A stretch of DNA of 64,000 nt from Oceaniglobus trochenteri (GTDB taxonomy: Bacteria > Pseudomonadota > Alphaproteobacteria > Rhodobacterales > Rhodobacteraceae). The stretch is from the NCBI RefSeq assembly GCF_020529025.1, contig NZ_JACNMM010000013.1, positions 1 to 64,000 of the forward strand, given 5' to 3'. The translations under genes and the position numbers were made by a program. Each line of letters begins with the position of its first letter. Position 1 is the first letter of the stretch. Shown piece by piece: positions 15,630 to 24,049 of the stretch. The notes beneath the pieces are model-generated. The model made no database searches. It was not told the DNA's origin and was given only the letters and a program-made list of their open reading frames with translations.

Positions 15630-16691
15630 ATGGCGCGTATCGCTCTGAAAGACGTTTACAAGAAATACGGCGCGGTCGAGGTTCTGCGCGACATCGACCT
15701 CGACATTGCCGATGGCGAATTCATCGTGCTGGTGGGGCCTTCGGGCTGTGGGAAATCCACGCTTCTGCGGATGATCGCGGGGCTGGAGCCGATCACCGGC
15801 GGCGAATTCACCATCGACGGCGAAAGGATGAACGAAATCGCCCCGCGCGACCGCGACATCGCCATGGTGTTTCAATCCTACGCGCTTTACCCGCATATGG
15901 ACGTGGGGCGGAACATGGGGTTCTCCATGGAGATCCGCCGCTCTCCGGCCGCCGATCGGACCGAGCGGGTGGCAGGCGCGGCCCGCACCCTGGGGCTGGA
16001 TCGTCTGCTTGATCGCCTGCCCAAGGCCCTGTCGGGGGGCCAGCGCCAGAGGGTGGCCATGGGGCGCGCGATCATCCGCGATCCGCGCGCCTTCCTCTTT
16101 GACGAACCGCTGTCCAACCTCGATGCCGCGCTACGGGTCGAAATGCGGCTTGAGATCGCGCGACTGCACCAGAGGCTGGCCGCGACGATGATCTATGTCA
16201 CCCACGACCAGGTCGAGGCGCTAACGCTGGCCGACCGGATCGTCGTGCTGGAGGGCGGGATCATCCAGCAGGTCGGCACCCCGCTTGACCTATACGAACG
16301 TCCGGCGAACCGCTTTGTCGCACAGTTCATCGGCTCGCCCACCATGAACATCCTGCCTGCCGAACGGTCGGACAATGGCATTGCCATCAGGGGCGGCCCG
16401 ACGCTGGATCTGCCGGGCATCGGCGGCACGGGCGAAGTGGCCAACCTTGGGGTGCGGCCCGAACATATCGACATCACGGCGCCGGGGCAGGGTGATCTGA
16501 CCGGCGTTGCCGACGTGGTCGAACACCTCGGGTCGGATACGAACATCTATGTCGATGTGCAGGGGGTTGGCCCGGTGATGGTGCGCGCCCGTGGCAACGT
16601 GCCGGTGAAACCCCGTGAATCCGTGGGTCTGCGGCTGTTGCGCGAACATGCCCATGTCTTTGCCAGCGATGGCGTGGCGCTGCGGGCCTAG
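15630..16691 (+). CDS. CUT1 ABC ATPase, UgpC/MalK family
   Basis: A 353-residue ATPase: Walker A GPSGCGKST, Q-loop MVFQSYALYPHM, signature LSGGQRQRV, Walker B FLFDEPLSNLD, His switch YVTHDQVEAL. A C-terminal TOBE/MalK regulatory domain follows from about residue 235 (NRFVAQFIGSPTMN, LGVRPEHIDI). It powers the two permeases before it and ends the operon. Confidence 0.93.
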   Translation: MARIALKDVYKKYGAVEVLRDIDLDIADGEFIVLVGPSGCGKSTLLRMIAGLEPITGGEFTIDGERMNEIAPRDRDIAMVFQSYALYPHMDVGRNMGFSMEIRRSPAADRTERVAGAARTLGLDRLLDRLPKALSGGQRQRVAMGRAIIRDPRAFLFDEPLSNLDAALRVEMRLEIARLHQRLAATMIYVTHDQVEALTLADRIVVLEGGIIQQVGTPLDLYERPANRFVAQFIGSPTMNILPAERSDNGIAIRGGPTLDLPGIGGTGEVANLGVRPEHIDITAPGQGDLTGVADVVEHLGSDTNIYVDVQGVGPVMVRARGNVPVKPRESVGLRLLREHAHVFASDGVALRA

Positions 16692-16696
16692 GGGGC

Positions 16697-16718
16697 GACC
16701 GGCCCCTTCGGGCCGGTC
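16697..16718. terminator. Bidirectional stem-loop between convergent operons
   Basis: GACCGGCCC (16697-16705) pairs with GGGCCGGTC (16710-16718) over CTTC. It lies between the ends of the ATPase gene and the aldolase-like gene and could serve both. T-runs are absent. Confidence 0.6.
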
Positions 16719-16728
16719 AGATCGCGGC

Positions 16729-17790
16729 TCAGCGCACCTTGCCGCGCGCTTCGATCGGCATCGCCTCGGGCGCCTGACCGTCGCGCAGGAACCACACCTC
16801 GTCAAACAGGTTCGAGATGATGCAGACGTGGTTCGGGATGACGCGCACCAGTTCGCCCACCCGGGGCGTTTCGCTGTCCTGTCCCAGGTCGATCACGCCG
16901 TGTTCCTCGCTTAGCGAGGTGATGATGGCGTCGGGGTATTCCACGATATGGCCATGGCCCGGCGCGGCGCAGGTATCGGCGGCCAGCGCCTTTGACCCGG
17001 CGTCGATCACCGCGCGCCGCCCCGTCGGGCGGCTGACCACGGTGGCCAGAACCGAGAGCGCGCAATCCTCCAGCGTGCCATGGCCAAAGCCCACCTGCAT
17101 CCGGTCGGAATAGATATAGGTGCCGGGGCGGTATTCGGTCACCGTGGGAGCGTGGGGCCCGGAATAGAGGCTGGGCGTGCCGCCGCTGGTGATGGTGGGC
17201 GGGGCAAGGCCCGCTTCGCCCAGGGCGCGGGCCAGTTCGGCCAGCAGGGCCTCGGGCGCGGCGGGGTCGCCCTTGGGCGGATAGGTCATGATGCCCGCGA
17301 AATAGAGCCCCGGCGCCGCGGCGATCTGGCGGGCCAGCGCGACTGCCTCATCCGGGGTCTGGACGCCGCACCGCTGGGCGCCGGTTTCGCATTCGACAAA
17401 CACCCTCAGCGGATGGGCGGAGTCGGTGAAGGCCCCGGCATAGCCTTCGATGGTGGCGGCGCTGTCGGCCACCACGGCAAGGGTGATCCGGTCGTGCAGG
17501 GCGCGCAGGCGCGCCAGCTTGCGTTCGCCGATGATGTTGTAGGTGATCAGGATGTCGCGCAGCCCCGCATCGGCCATCACCTCGGCCTCGCCGATCTTCT
17601 GGCAGTTGATCCCGATGGCCCCCAGCTCCTCGGCCTTCTTTGCGAAATAAGGAAGCTTGTGCGTCTTGATATGGGGGCGCAGGGCGAAGCCGTGCTTGTC
17701 GGCATGGGCCTGGGCGCGGGCAAGGTTGGCTTCGGCCTTGGCCACGTCGACAAGAACGGCCGGGGTGTCGGGCAGGGGATGTTGCGTCAT
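16729..17790 (-). CDS. D-threonine aldolase-like PLP enzyme (fold type III)
   Basis: A 353-residue protein of the alanine-racemase-fold D-threonine aldolase / D-serine dehydratase family. PLP lysine lies in LRPHIKTHK, the phosphate-binding TSGGTPS follows mid-protein, and the C-terminal metal-site region reads PNHVC. Such enzymes cleave or deaminate D-hydroxy amino acids using PLP and a divalent metal. Its ATG (17790) directly abuts the stop of the RpiR regulator, placing it last in a leftward operon with an SDR and an ABC ATPase. The context suggests catabolism of a D-amino-acid-like or N-acyl compound; the substrate is unproven. Confidence 0.85.
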   Translation of the reverse strand: MTQHPLPDTPAVLVDVAKAEANLARAQAHADKHGFALRPHIKTHKLPYFAKKAEELGAIGINCQKIGEAEVMADAGLRDILITYNIIGERKLARLRALHDRITLAVVADSAATIEGYAGAFTDSAHPLRVFVECETGAQRCGVQTPDEAVALARQIAAAPGLYFAGIMTYPPKGDPAAPEALLAELARALGEAGLAPPTITSGGTPSLYSGPHAPTVTEYRPGTYIYSDRMQVGFGHGTLEDCALSVLATVVSRPTGRRAVIDAGSKALAADTCAAPGHGHIVEYPDAIITSLSEEHGVIDLGQDSETPRVGELVRVIPNHVCIISNLFDEVWFLRDGQAPEAMPIEARGKVR

Positions 17791-18684
17791 TCAGTCACCT
17801 ATGGGGTTCGCCGGATCGGTAATCTCGGTGGTTACAAGGCTGCGCCGCACCCGGCGCAGGGATTCAAGGGCCGTGGGGCCGATGGCCTCGGCGGTGGCCA
17901 TGGCCAGCACGTCGATGCAGGCCAACAAGGCATAGCGCGACGACGAGGGCTTATAAAGGTTGTTGTCCTCTTCGAAGACCAGCGGCAGGTGGTGATCGGC
18001 GGCCTTCGCGATGGGTGTGTCGGGCGGGGCGACGGCGATGGTGGTTGCGCCGTACTGTCGGCCGATGGCCACGGCATCCAGCACCGAACGCACCCGCCCC
18101 GACAGCGAAAAGGCGACGATCACGGTGCGGTGGTCGGCGAGAGAGGCGCTCATCCTTTGCAATTGCGGATCGACATAGGCATTGGCCTGGAGGTTCAGCC
18201 GGAACAGCCGGTTCTGCAGCTCGGTCGCCGCCATCGACGACGAACCGCCCGTCCCATAGCTCATCACCTGGCGCGAGTGGGCGAGCTTTTCGGCCAGGGG
18301 CGCGATGTCAAGTTCGGCCAGGGCGAGGCTGATCAGGTCAAGGGCCGCGTGGGCGCGCGCGCAGATCGTCGTCAGGGTGGTGGCGGCACCGGCTGGAGGG
18401 CTTTCGGCGGGGCGCAGGTAGGCGCCGGTGATGGCCAGCGCCTGGGCCAGATGCGCCTTCATCTCGCGGCTGGAGCTGAACCCCAGCGCCCGCGACAGGC
18501 GCGAGACCGTCGGTTCGCTGACGCCGGCCTTCGCGGCCAGTGCGCCAGCGGTGGCATGGGTGGCGAATTGCAGATCGCCCATGATGGCATCGATCAGGCG
18601 CACTTCGGCCGCGTTGCCGTGTTCGGCCCGTGCCTTCAGTCGCCCGATGATATCGATCCGGGCATCTGCCTGATCGGGAGTCAT
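17791..18684 (-). CDS. RpiR family regulator (HTH + SIS)
   Basis: A 297-residue regulator with an N-terminal RpiR helix-turn-helix (AGALAAKAGVSEPTVSRLSR, then ALGFSSSREMK) and a C-terminal SIS domain (SYGTGGSSSMAATELQNRL, VIVAFSLSGRV), which normally binds a phosphosugar or similar ligand. It overlaps the upstream ATPase gene by 4 bp (ATGA). It probably controls the divergent promoters between the SDR and the binding-protein gene. Confidence 0.9.
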   Translation of the reverse strand: MTPDQADARIDIIGRLKARAEHGNAAEVRLIDAIMGDLQFATHATAGALAAKAGVSEPTVSRLSRALGFSSSREMKAHLAQALAITGAYLRPAESPPAGAATTLTTICARAHAALDLISLALAELDIAPLAEKLAHSRQVMSYGTGGSSSMAATELQNRLFRLNLQANAYVDPQLQRMSASLADHRTVIVAFSLSGRVRSVLDAVAIGRQYGATTIAVAPPDTPIAKAADHHLPLVFEEDNNLYKPSSSRYALLACIDVLAMATAEAIGPTALESLRRVRRSLVTTEITDPANPIGD

Positions 18685-19745
18685 GACGAAAGGCGTCCGC
18701 CATCCTTCCGCTCGAACACATGCAGCGCCTCGGGGTCGACCGACAGGCGCAGGGTGTCGCCGGGTTTCACGCTCAGCCGTTCACGGAACACGCAGCGCAC
18801 GGTCTGACCCTCGATCGTGCCGTAAACGTGGGTTTCGGCGCCGGTGGGTTCGATCACGTCGATGGACAGGGTCAGGGGGCCGTCCGGGTCGATGCGGTGG
18901 CGCTCGGGGCGGATACCTACCTTCACCGGTTCGCGCTGCACGTTGCGCAGACGCGGGCAGGGCAGGGCGGCGCCACTGGCAAAGGTAAGGGAAGGGCCGT
19001 CAGGATCGTACTCGGCATCGAGAAAATCCATCGCGGGCGAACCCAGGAAACCGGCCACGAACATGTTGGCCGGCCGGTCGTAAAGTTCCAGCGGCGCGCC
19101 TTCCTGTTCGATCTTGCCGCCGTTCATCACCACGATCCGGTCGGCCATTGTCATCGCTTCGATCTGGTCGTGGGTGACATAGACGGTGGTGGTGCGGAAC
19201 TTCTGGTGCAGGGCCTTGATTTCGGTGCGCATTTCAAGCCGCAGCTTGGCATCGAGGTTCGACAGCGGTTCGTCGAACAGAAATACTTGCGGATCGCGCA
19301 CGATGGACCGGCCCATGGCGACCCTCTGGCGCTGACCGCCCGAAAGCTGGCCCGGCAACCGGTCAAGATAGGCGCCCAGGTTCACCACATCGGCGGCGCG
19401 GTCCACCTTCTGTTGCGTGGCATCGGGGCTTTCGCCGCGAATGCGCGGGCCAAAGCCGATGTTCTTGCCCACGTTCATGTGCGGAAACAGGGCATAGGAT
19501 TGAAACACCATGGCGATGTCGCGCTTTTGCGGCGGTATCGCATTGGCGCGTGTGCCGCCGATCAGAAGGTCACCGGCGGAAATGTCCTCAAGCCCCGCGA
19601 TCATCCGCAAGAGCGTGGACTTGCCACAGCCCGATGGTCCCACCAGCACGACGAATTCACCATCCGCCACCGAAAGGGAAATGTCGTTCAGAACCTTGAG
19701 CGCGCCATAGCTCTTGGAGATCCGGGCAAGTTCAAGCTGAGCCAT
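18681..19745 (-). CDS. CUT1 ABC ATPase, UgpC/MalK family (second system)
   Basis: A 354-residue ATPase with Walker A GPSGCGKST, signature LSGGQRQRV, Walker B FLFDEPLSNLD, His switch YVTHDQIEAM and a C-terminal TOBE domain (VGIRPERHRIDP). The binding protein and both permeases encoded on the opposite strand from 20690 lack an ATPase of their own, so this gene most likely completes that transporter although it lies in the divergent operon. Confidence 0.92.
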   Translation of the reverse strand: MAQLELARISKSYGALKVLNDISLSVADGEFVVLVGPSGCGKSTLLRMIAGLEDISAGDLLIGGTRANAIPPQKRDIAMVFQSYALFPHMNVGKNIGFGPRIRGESPDATQQKVDRAADVVNLGAYLDRLPGQLSGGQRQRVAMGRSIVRDPQVFLFDEPLSNLDAKLRLEMRTEIKALHQKFRTTTVYVTHDQIEAMTMADRIVVMNGGKIEQEGAPLELYDRPANMFVAGFLGSPAMDFLDAEYDPDGPSLTFASGAALPCPRLRNVQREPVKVGIRPERHRIDPDGPLTLSIDVIEPTGAETHVYGTIEGQTVRCVFRERLSVKPGDTLRLSVDPEALHVFERKDGGRLSS

Positions 19746-20504
19746 TCAGGCCTCCAGTATCTTTTTCAGGAAGGGAAGGTTGCCCGCCGAGATCCCGCCA
19801 TCGACGTTCAGCGTGGTTCCGGTGATCCCCCCGGCCAGGGGCGAGGCCAGGAAGGCGACGGCATTGGCCACCTCTTGCGGTGTCACCATGCGCCCCAGCG
19901 GGTAAAGTTCGCGGACCGATTCCAGCACGCGGGGGTTGTTTTCAATCCGGTGGGTCCAGGCGTTGGTGTGAACCGACCCCGGAATCACGGCGTTTGCGCG
20001 AATGCCGTGAATGCCTTCTTCCACCGCGATGGCGCGCATCCAGGCGTTGAGCCCGGCCTTGGCGGCCGAATAGGCCGGGTTGCCGTAATGGGCCAGCGCA
20101 TTGACCGACGAGACGAAGACGAAGGCGCCGCCCGTCTTGCGCAGCGACGGCAGGAACAGGCGGCTGAGCGTTGCGGCGCCCGTCAGGTTCTGTGCCAGTT
20201 CGGTATCGAAGGCGGCATCGTCCACGTCGGCCATGGTTTCGGCCCTGGTGATGCCTGCGTTGCTGATGATCGCGGCGGGGGGCGGGCCATCGCGCAGGAT
20301 GGCGCTGATCGCCTCGCCCATGGCGGCGCGGTCGGTCAGGTCGAAGACGCTGGGCCGGACATCCGGCAGGCTGGCCAACCCTTCGGCGTCGCGGTCACAG
20401 GCGACGATATCGGCGCCCAGCTCTTGAAATCGGGCGACAAGGGCCCGCCCGATGCCGCCAGCGGCGCCCGTTATAACGATAGTCTGCCCTGAAAAATCCA
20501 ACAT
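19746..20504 (-). CDS. Short-chain dehydrogenase/reductase (SDR)
   Basis: A 252-residue classical SDR: nucleotide motif TGAAGGIGRAL, acidic CDRD after beta-2 (favouring NAD), SNAG, catalytic Ser/Tyr/Lys in VSSVNALAHYGNPAYSAAKAG-like sequence (the Tyr is in the PAYSAAK segment), and the C-terminal LNVDGG. It probably oxidises a hydroxyl of the imported compound or a breakdown product. It is the first gene of the leftward operon; its stop abuts the ATPase start. Confidence 0.9.
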   Translation of the reverse strand: MLDFSGQTIVITGAAGGIGRALVARFQELGADIVACDRDAEGLASLPDVRPSVFDLTDRAAMGEAISAILRDGPPPAAIISNAGITRAETMADVDDAAFDTELAQNLTGAATLSRLFLPSLRKTGGAFVFVSSVNALAHYGNPAYSAAKAGLNAWMRAIAVEEGIHGIRANAVIPGSVHTNAWTHRIENNPRVLESVRELYPLGRMVTPQEVANAVAFLASPLAGGITGTTLNVDGGISAGNLPFLKKILEA

Positions 20505-20554
20505 GCCCCGTCTTTCCGCAAGTCCCGCAACCCGTGGTCGCCGTTATCGGGAAG

Positions 20555-20582
20555 GTTGACAGCGCATATGAAAGTTGTCAAC
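20555..20582. promoter_or_regulatory. Inverted repeat GTTGACA-N14-TGTCAAC in the divergent promoter
   Basis: The arms GTTGACA (20555-20561) and TGTCAAC (20576-20582) lie between the divergent SDR and binding-protein genes. This is the expected place for the RpiR operator. Each arm also contains TTGACA, matching a -35 box on either strand, so repressor binding and promoter may overlap. Confidence 0.6.
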
Positions 20583-20689
20583 ATTTCTGACCAGAGGCCG
20601 CTTAAAACTTGCCATACCTGAAATTTTCTTTCTTCAAGGTGCAGAAGGTGAGACAGGCTTCGACAACTGGTCCAACCCGGAGTTAACAC

Positions 20690-21919
20690 ATGAAAATGCC
20701 GACCCGTACCGCCGCCAGCGCCCTCGCGCTGATTCTCGGAACCGCCGGTTTCGCCGCCGCCGAGGACGTTCGCGTCACCGTGGCCGAATACAGCTCGCTC
20801 ACCGGGCCGTATTTCGAAGAAGCCGCCGCCGCCTTCGAAGAGCAGAACCCTGATATCGACATCCAGATCGAAGTGGTGCCGTGGGATGTGCTGCTTCAGA
20901 AGCTGACGACCGACATCTCGGGCAACGCCAATGCGGACCTGTCGATCATCGGCACCCGCTGGCTGCTGGATTTCGTCGATTCCGGCATCGCGGCACCGCT
21001 TGATGAATTCATGGACGACGAATTCAAGGGCCGCTTCTTCGAGGCCTTCCTGTCGCCCTCGATGATGGACGGCAAGACCTACGGCCTGCCGGTGGCCGCC
21101 TCGGCGCGGGCGATGTATTACAACAAGGACCTGTTCGAACAGGCCGGCATCGAAACGCCCCCCAAAACCTGGGAAGAGCTGAGCGCCGCCGCCGAGAAGA
21201 TCGCCGCCCTTGGCGATGAGACCTACGGCTTTGGCCTGCAGGGCAAGGAGATCGAGACCGACGTTTATTTCTACTACGGTTTCTGGTCGAACGGTGGCGA
21301 ACTGATCGAGGAAGATGGCACCTCGGGCCTGGATACCCAGGCGGCCTATGACGCCGCGGCCATGTACAAGTCGATGATCGACAGCGGGCTGACCCAACCC
21401 GGCGTCACGTCATACAGCCGCGAGGACGTGCAGAACCTGTTCAAGCAGGGACGCGTCGGCATGATGATCACCGCGCCCTTCCTGGCCACCCAGATCGCCA
21501 ACGAGGTGCCTGACCTGAACTATGGCGTCACGGCCATCCCCTCGGGCCCCGACGGTGCACGCGGCACCTATGGCGTGACCGACTCGATCATCATGTTCGA
21601 GAATTCCGAACATAAAGAGGCGGCCTGGAAGTTCCTCGACACGCTGTTCAGCCAGGAATGGCGTTCGCGCTTCACCGGCGGCGAAGGCTTCCTGCCCGTG
21701 CAGGGTGCCGTGGCCGATGAGCCGGCCTTTGCCGACAACGAGGTGCTGAAGGAATTCACCAACCTGCTGCCCGACGCCCGCTTTGCGCCGGTCATCCCGG
21801 GCTGGGAAGAAATCGCCGACATCACGTCTTCGGCCATCCAGACGATCTATCTGGGTGAGGGCGAGATCGAGCCGACGCTGAACGACGCGGCGGCCCGTAT
21901 CAACGACATCCTTAAGTAA
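20690..21919 (+). CDS. CUT1-type ABC substrate-binding protein (second system)
   Basis: A 409-residue solute-binding protein with signal peptide ([20 protein letters not shown], cleaved near FAAAED). It has family-1 features: [48 protein letters not shown]. It opens the rightward operon of two permeases, a RidA protein and an amidohydrolase. The ligand is unknown; the partner enzymes hint at an amide- or imine-forming amino compound. Confidence 0.9.
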   Translation: MKMPTRTAASALALILGTAGFAAAEDVRVTVAEYSSLTGPYFEEAAAAFEEQNPDIDIQIEVVPWDVLLQKLTTDISGNANADLSIIGTRWLLDFVDSGIAAPLDEFMDDEFKGRFFEAFLSPSMMDGKTYGLPVAASARAMYYNKDLFEQAGIETPPKTWEELSAAAEKIAALGDETYGFGLQGKEIETDVYFYYGFWSNGGELIEEDGTSGLDTQAAYDAAAMYKSMIDSGLTQPGVTSYSREDVQNLFKQGRVGMMITAPFLATQIANEVPDLNYGVTAIPSGPDGARGTYGVTDSIIMFENSEHKEAAWKFLDTLFSQEWRSRFTGGEGFLPVQGAVADEPAFADNEVLKEFTNLLPDARFAPVIPGWEEIADITSSAIQTIYLGEGEIEPTLNDAAARINDILK

Positions 21920-21926
21920 AGATTGG

Positions 21927-21956
21927 CGGCGGCGGTCCTTTCGGGGGCCGCCGCCG
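21927..21956 (+). terminator. Intercistronic stem-loop after binding-protein gene
   Basis: CGGCGGCGG (21927-21935) pairs with CCGCCGCCG (21948-21956), extended inward by about 3 bp. No T-run follows. Its position suggests stabilisation of the binding-protein mRNA relative to the permeases. Confidence 0.6.
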
Positions 21957-21966
21957 ATCATTGCCC

Positions 21967-22842
21967 ATGAAACGCTCAGCGCTGACAAACCCCTATATCC
22001 TGATCCTGCCGGGTGTTCTTCTGGCCGGGTTCATCGTGATCTGGCCGCTGGTGCAGATCACCGAGATCGCGGTAAGCGAGGTCAACCGCTTCGGCCAATT
22101 GCGTGGTTTCGCCGGCCTTGAGAATTTCGTCGCCGTCGTGACCGACCCGGCCTTTTTGGGGGCCTGCTGGCGCACCTTCATCTGGACCGTGGCCATCGTC
22201 GTCGGGTCGATCGCCGTGTCCATGCCCGTCGCGCTGATCCTGAACGAGGATTTCCATGGCCGCGGCATCGCGCGGATCATCATGATGCTGCCCTGGGCCG
22301 TGTCGCTGACCATGACGGCGATCATCTGGCGTTGGGCGCTGAACGGCGAAAGCGGGATGCTGAACTCGGCGCTCAAGGCGCTTGGCGTGATCGACACCAA
22401 CATCCAGTGGCTGGCGCAAAGTTCGACCGCCTTTCCGATGCAGATCATGATCGGCATCCTTGTGACCATGCCCTTCACCACCACCATTTTCCTTGGCGGG
22501 CTGTCGTCGATCCCCGATGACCTGAACGAGGCGGCACAGCTTGAAGGCGCAAGCCCCTGGCAGGTGTTTCGCGAAATCACCCTGCCGCTGATGCGCCCCT
22601 TCCTGAACATCGCCGTGGTGATGAACACGATCTATGTGTTCAACTCCTTCCCCATCATCTGGGCCACCACCCAGGGCGGGCCGGCCAACAGCACCGACAT
22701 TCTGGTCACGCACCTCTACAAGGTGGGGTTCCGGTTCGGCAAACTGGGGGATGCGGCCGCGCTGTCGCTGATGATGTTCGCGGCGCTGCTGGTGCTGACC
22801 CTGATCTATGTCCGCCTGGCCATGCGCGAGGACAAGTCATGA
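21967..22842 (+). CDS. CUT1 ABC permease 1 (second system)
   Basis: A 291-residue permease with six predicted helices (first: [20 protein letters not shown]), coupling loop [21 protein letters not shown] and the GGPANSTDI motif of MalF/UgpA-like subunits. ATG 21967 is preferred over the in-frame TTG at 21961. There is no strong Shine-Dalgarno because the preceding stem-loop ends only 10 nt away. The 3' end overlaps the next gene by 4 bp. Confidence 0.9.
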   Translation: MKRSALTNPYILILPGVLLAGFIVIWPLVQITEIAVSEVNRFGQLRGFAGLENFVAVVTDPAFLGACWRTFIWTVAIVVGSIAVSMPVALILNEDFHGRGIARIIMMLPWAVSLTMTAIIWRWALNGESGMLNSALKALGVIDTNIQWLAQSSTAFPMQIMIGILVTMPFTTTIFLGGLSSIPDDLNEAAQLEGASPWQVFREITLPLMRPFLNIAVVMNTIYVFNSFPIIWATTQGGPANSTDILVTHLYKVGFRFGKLGDAAALSLMMFAALLVLTLIYVRLAMREDKS

Positions 22843-23663
22843 CCCGCAAGATGCGCCGCACCATCTGGTCCTGGTTGGCCCTCTCGCCGCTGATCGTGCT
22901 GATCCTCTTTCCCTTCGCGGTCATGTTCATCACGGCCGTGAAGCCGGCGGAAGAGGCGCTGCAATCCACCTGGTGGCCCAGCACCTTCCAGTGGTCGAAC
23001 TTCATCAAGATGTGGGGCAACACCAACTTCGGCCCCGCACTGTTCAACTCGGTCTATGTCGCCGTCGCCTCGACCCTGCTGGCCATGGTGGTTTCGGTGC
23101 CTGCCGCCTACGGACTCAGCCGGTATCGGTTCAAGGGGCGGGGGGCGGTTCAGCAGTTCCTGCTGGTCAGCCAGATGCTGTCGCCCATCGTGCTGGTGAT
23201 CGGGCTGTTCCGCCTGGTGGCCTGGCTGGGGCTGCTGGATTCGGTGGAATCGGTGATCTTCGTCTATGCCGCCTTCGCCGTCGCCTTTTCGGTCTGGATG
23301 CTGCAAAGCTATTTCTCCACCATCCCCGCCGACCTGGAAGAGGCCGCCTGGATCGAGGGGGCGTCGCCCTGGCAGGCGCTGATCCGGGTTTTCCTGCCCC
23401 TGGCCCTCCCGGCAATGACGGTGACGGCGATCTTTTCGTTCATCAACGCCTGGAACGAATTCGTCATCGCCCTGACCATGCTGCGCAGCCAGGAAAGTTA
23501 CACCCTGCCGATCCAGATTTTCTCGCTTGTTGCCGGGCGCTATACCATCGAATGGGAACTGGTGATGGCCGCGACCCTCGTGGCGACGGTGCCTGTGGCC
23601 GTTCTCTTTGCCTGGCTGCAACGCTATCTCATCCGGGGGCTTGCCCTCGGGGCCGTGAAATAA
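22839..23663 (+). CDS. CUT1 ABC permease 2 (second system)
   Basis: A 274-residue MalG/UgpE-type permease with coupling loop [21 protein letters not shown] and a terminal [15 protein letters not shown]. It starts in the ATGA overlap with the previous gene and forms the channel with it, presumably driven by the ATPase encoded at 18681-19745. Confidence 0.93.
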   Translation: MTRKMRRTIWSWLALSPLIVLILFPFAVMFITAVKPAEEALQSTWWPSTFQWSNFIKMWGNTNFGPALFNSVYVAVASTLLAMVVSVPAAYGLSRYRFKGRGAVQQFLLVSQMLSPIVLVIGLFRLVAWLGLLDSVESVIFVYAAFAVAFSVWMLQSYFSTIPADLEEAAWIEGASPWQALIRVFLPLALPAMTVTAIFSFINAWNEFVIALTMLRSQESYTLPIQIFSLVAGRYTIEWELVMAATLVATVPVAVLFAWLQRYLIRGLALGAVK

Positions 23664-23682
23664 CACTGAAAAAGGAAAGCCA

Positions 23683-24045
23683 ATGACCAAGATCTGTTAC
23701 GGAACCTCGCATGTGCCCCTGTCGCCCGCCGTTCGGGCCGGTGACTATGTCTATGTCTCGGGGCAGGTGCCCGTCGAGGATGGCAAGATCGTCGGCGACG
23801 ACGTGGGCACCCAGACCCGCAAGGTTCTGGAGAACATCGGCAAGGTTCTGGAAACCGCCGGTTGCGAAATGTCGGACATCATCAAGACGACCGTCTGGCT
23901 GAAACATGCCGAGGATTTCAAGGAGTTCAACGCCGCCTACGCCGAATCCTTCCCTTCGGATCCGCCCGCCCGTTCCACCGCGGAAAGCCGGCTGATGATC
24001 GACATCCGCGTCGAGATCGAGGCCATCGCCTACAAACCGCTCTAG
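23683..24045 (+). CDS. RidA family protein
   Basis: A 120-residue RidA/YjgF protein with VSGQVPVED, TRKVLENIGKVLETAG and the substrate-carboxylate arginine in PPARSTAE. RidA homologues hydrolyse reactive enamines and imines released by PLP enzymes such as threonine or serine dehydratases. That fits the D-threonine-aldolase-like PLP enzyme in the divergent operon. ATG 23683 follows AAAGGAAAG. It stands 4 bp before the amidohydrolase gene. Confidence 0.92.
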   Translation: MTKICYGTSHVPLSPAVRAGDYVYVSGQVPVEDGKIVGDDVGTQTRKVLENIGKVLETAGCEMSDIIKTTVWLKHAEDFKEFNAAYAESFPSDPPARSTAESRLMIDIRVEIEAIAYKPL

Positions 24046-24049
24046 CACG

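Noticed and set aside
17080-18807. Very long open frame antisense to the aldolase-like and RpiR genes
   Set aside because: Gly/His/Arg-rich translation without any domain, exactly opposite two well-supported genes; an effect of high G+C third positions.
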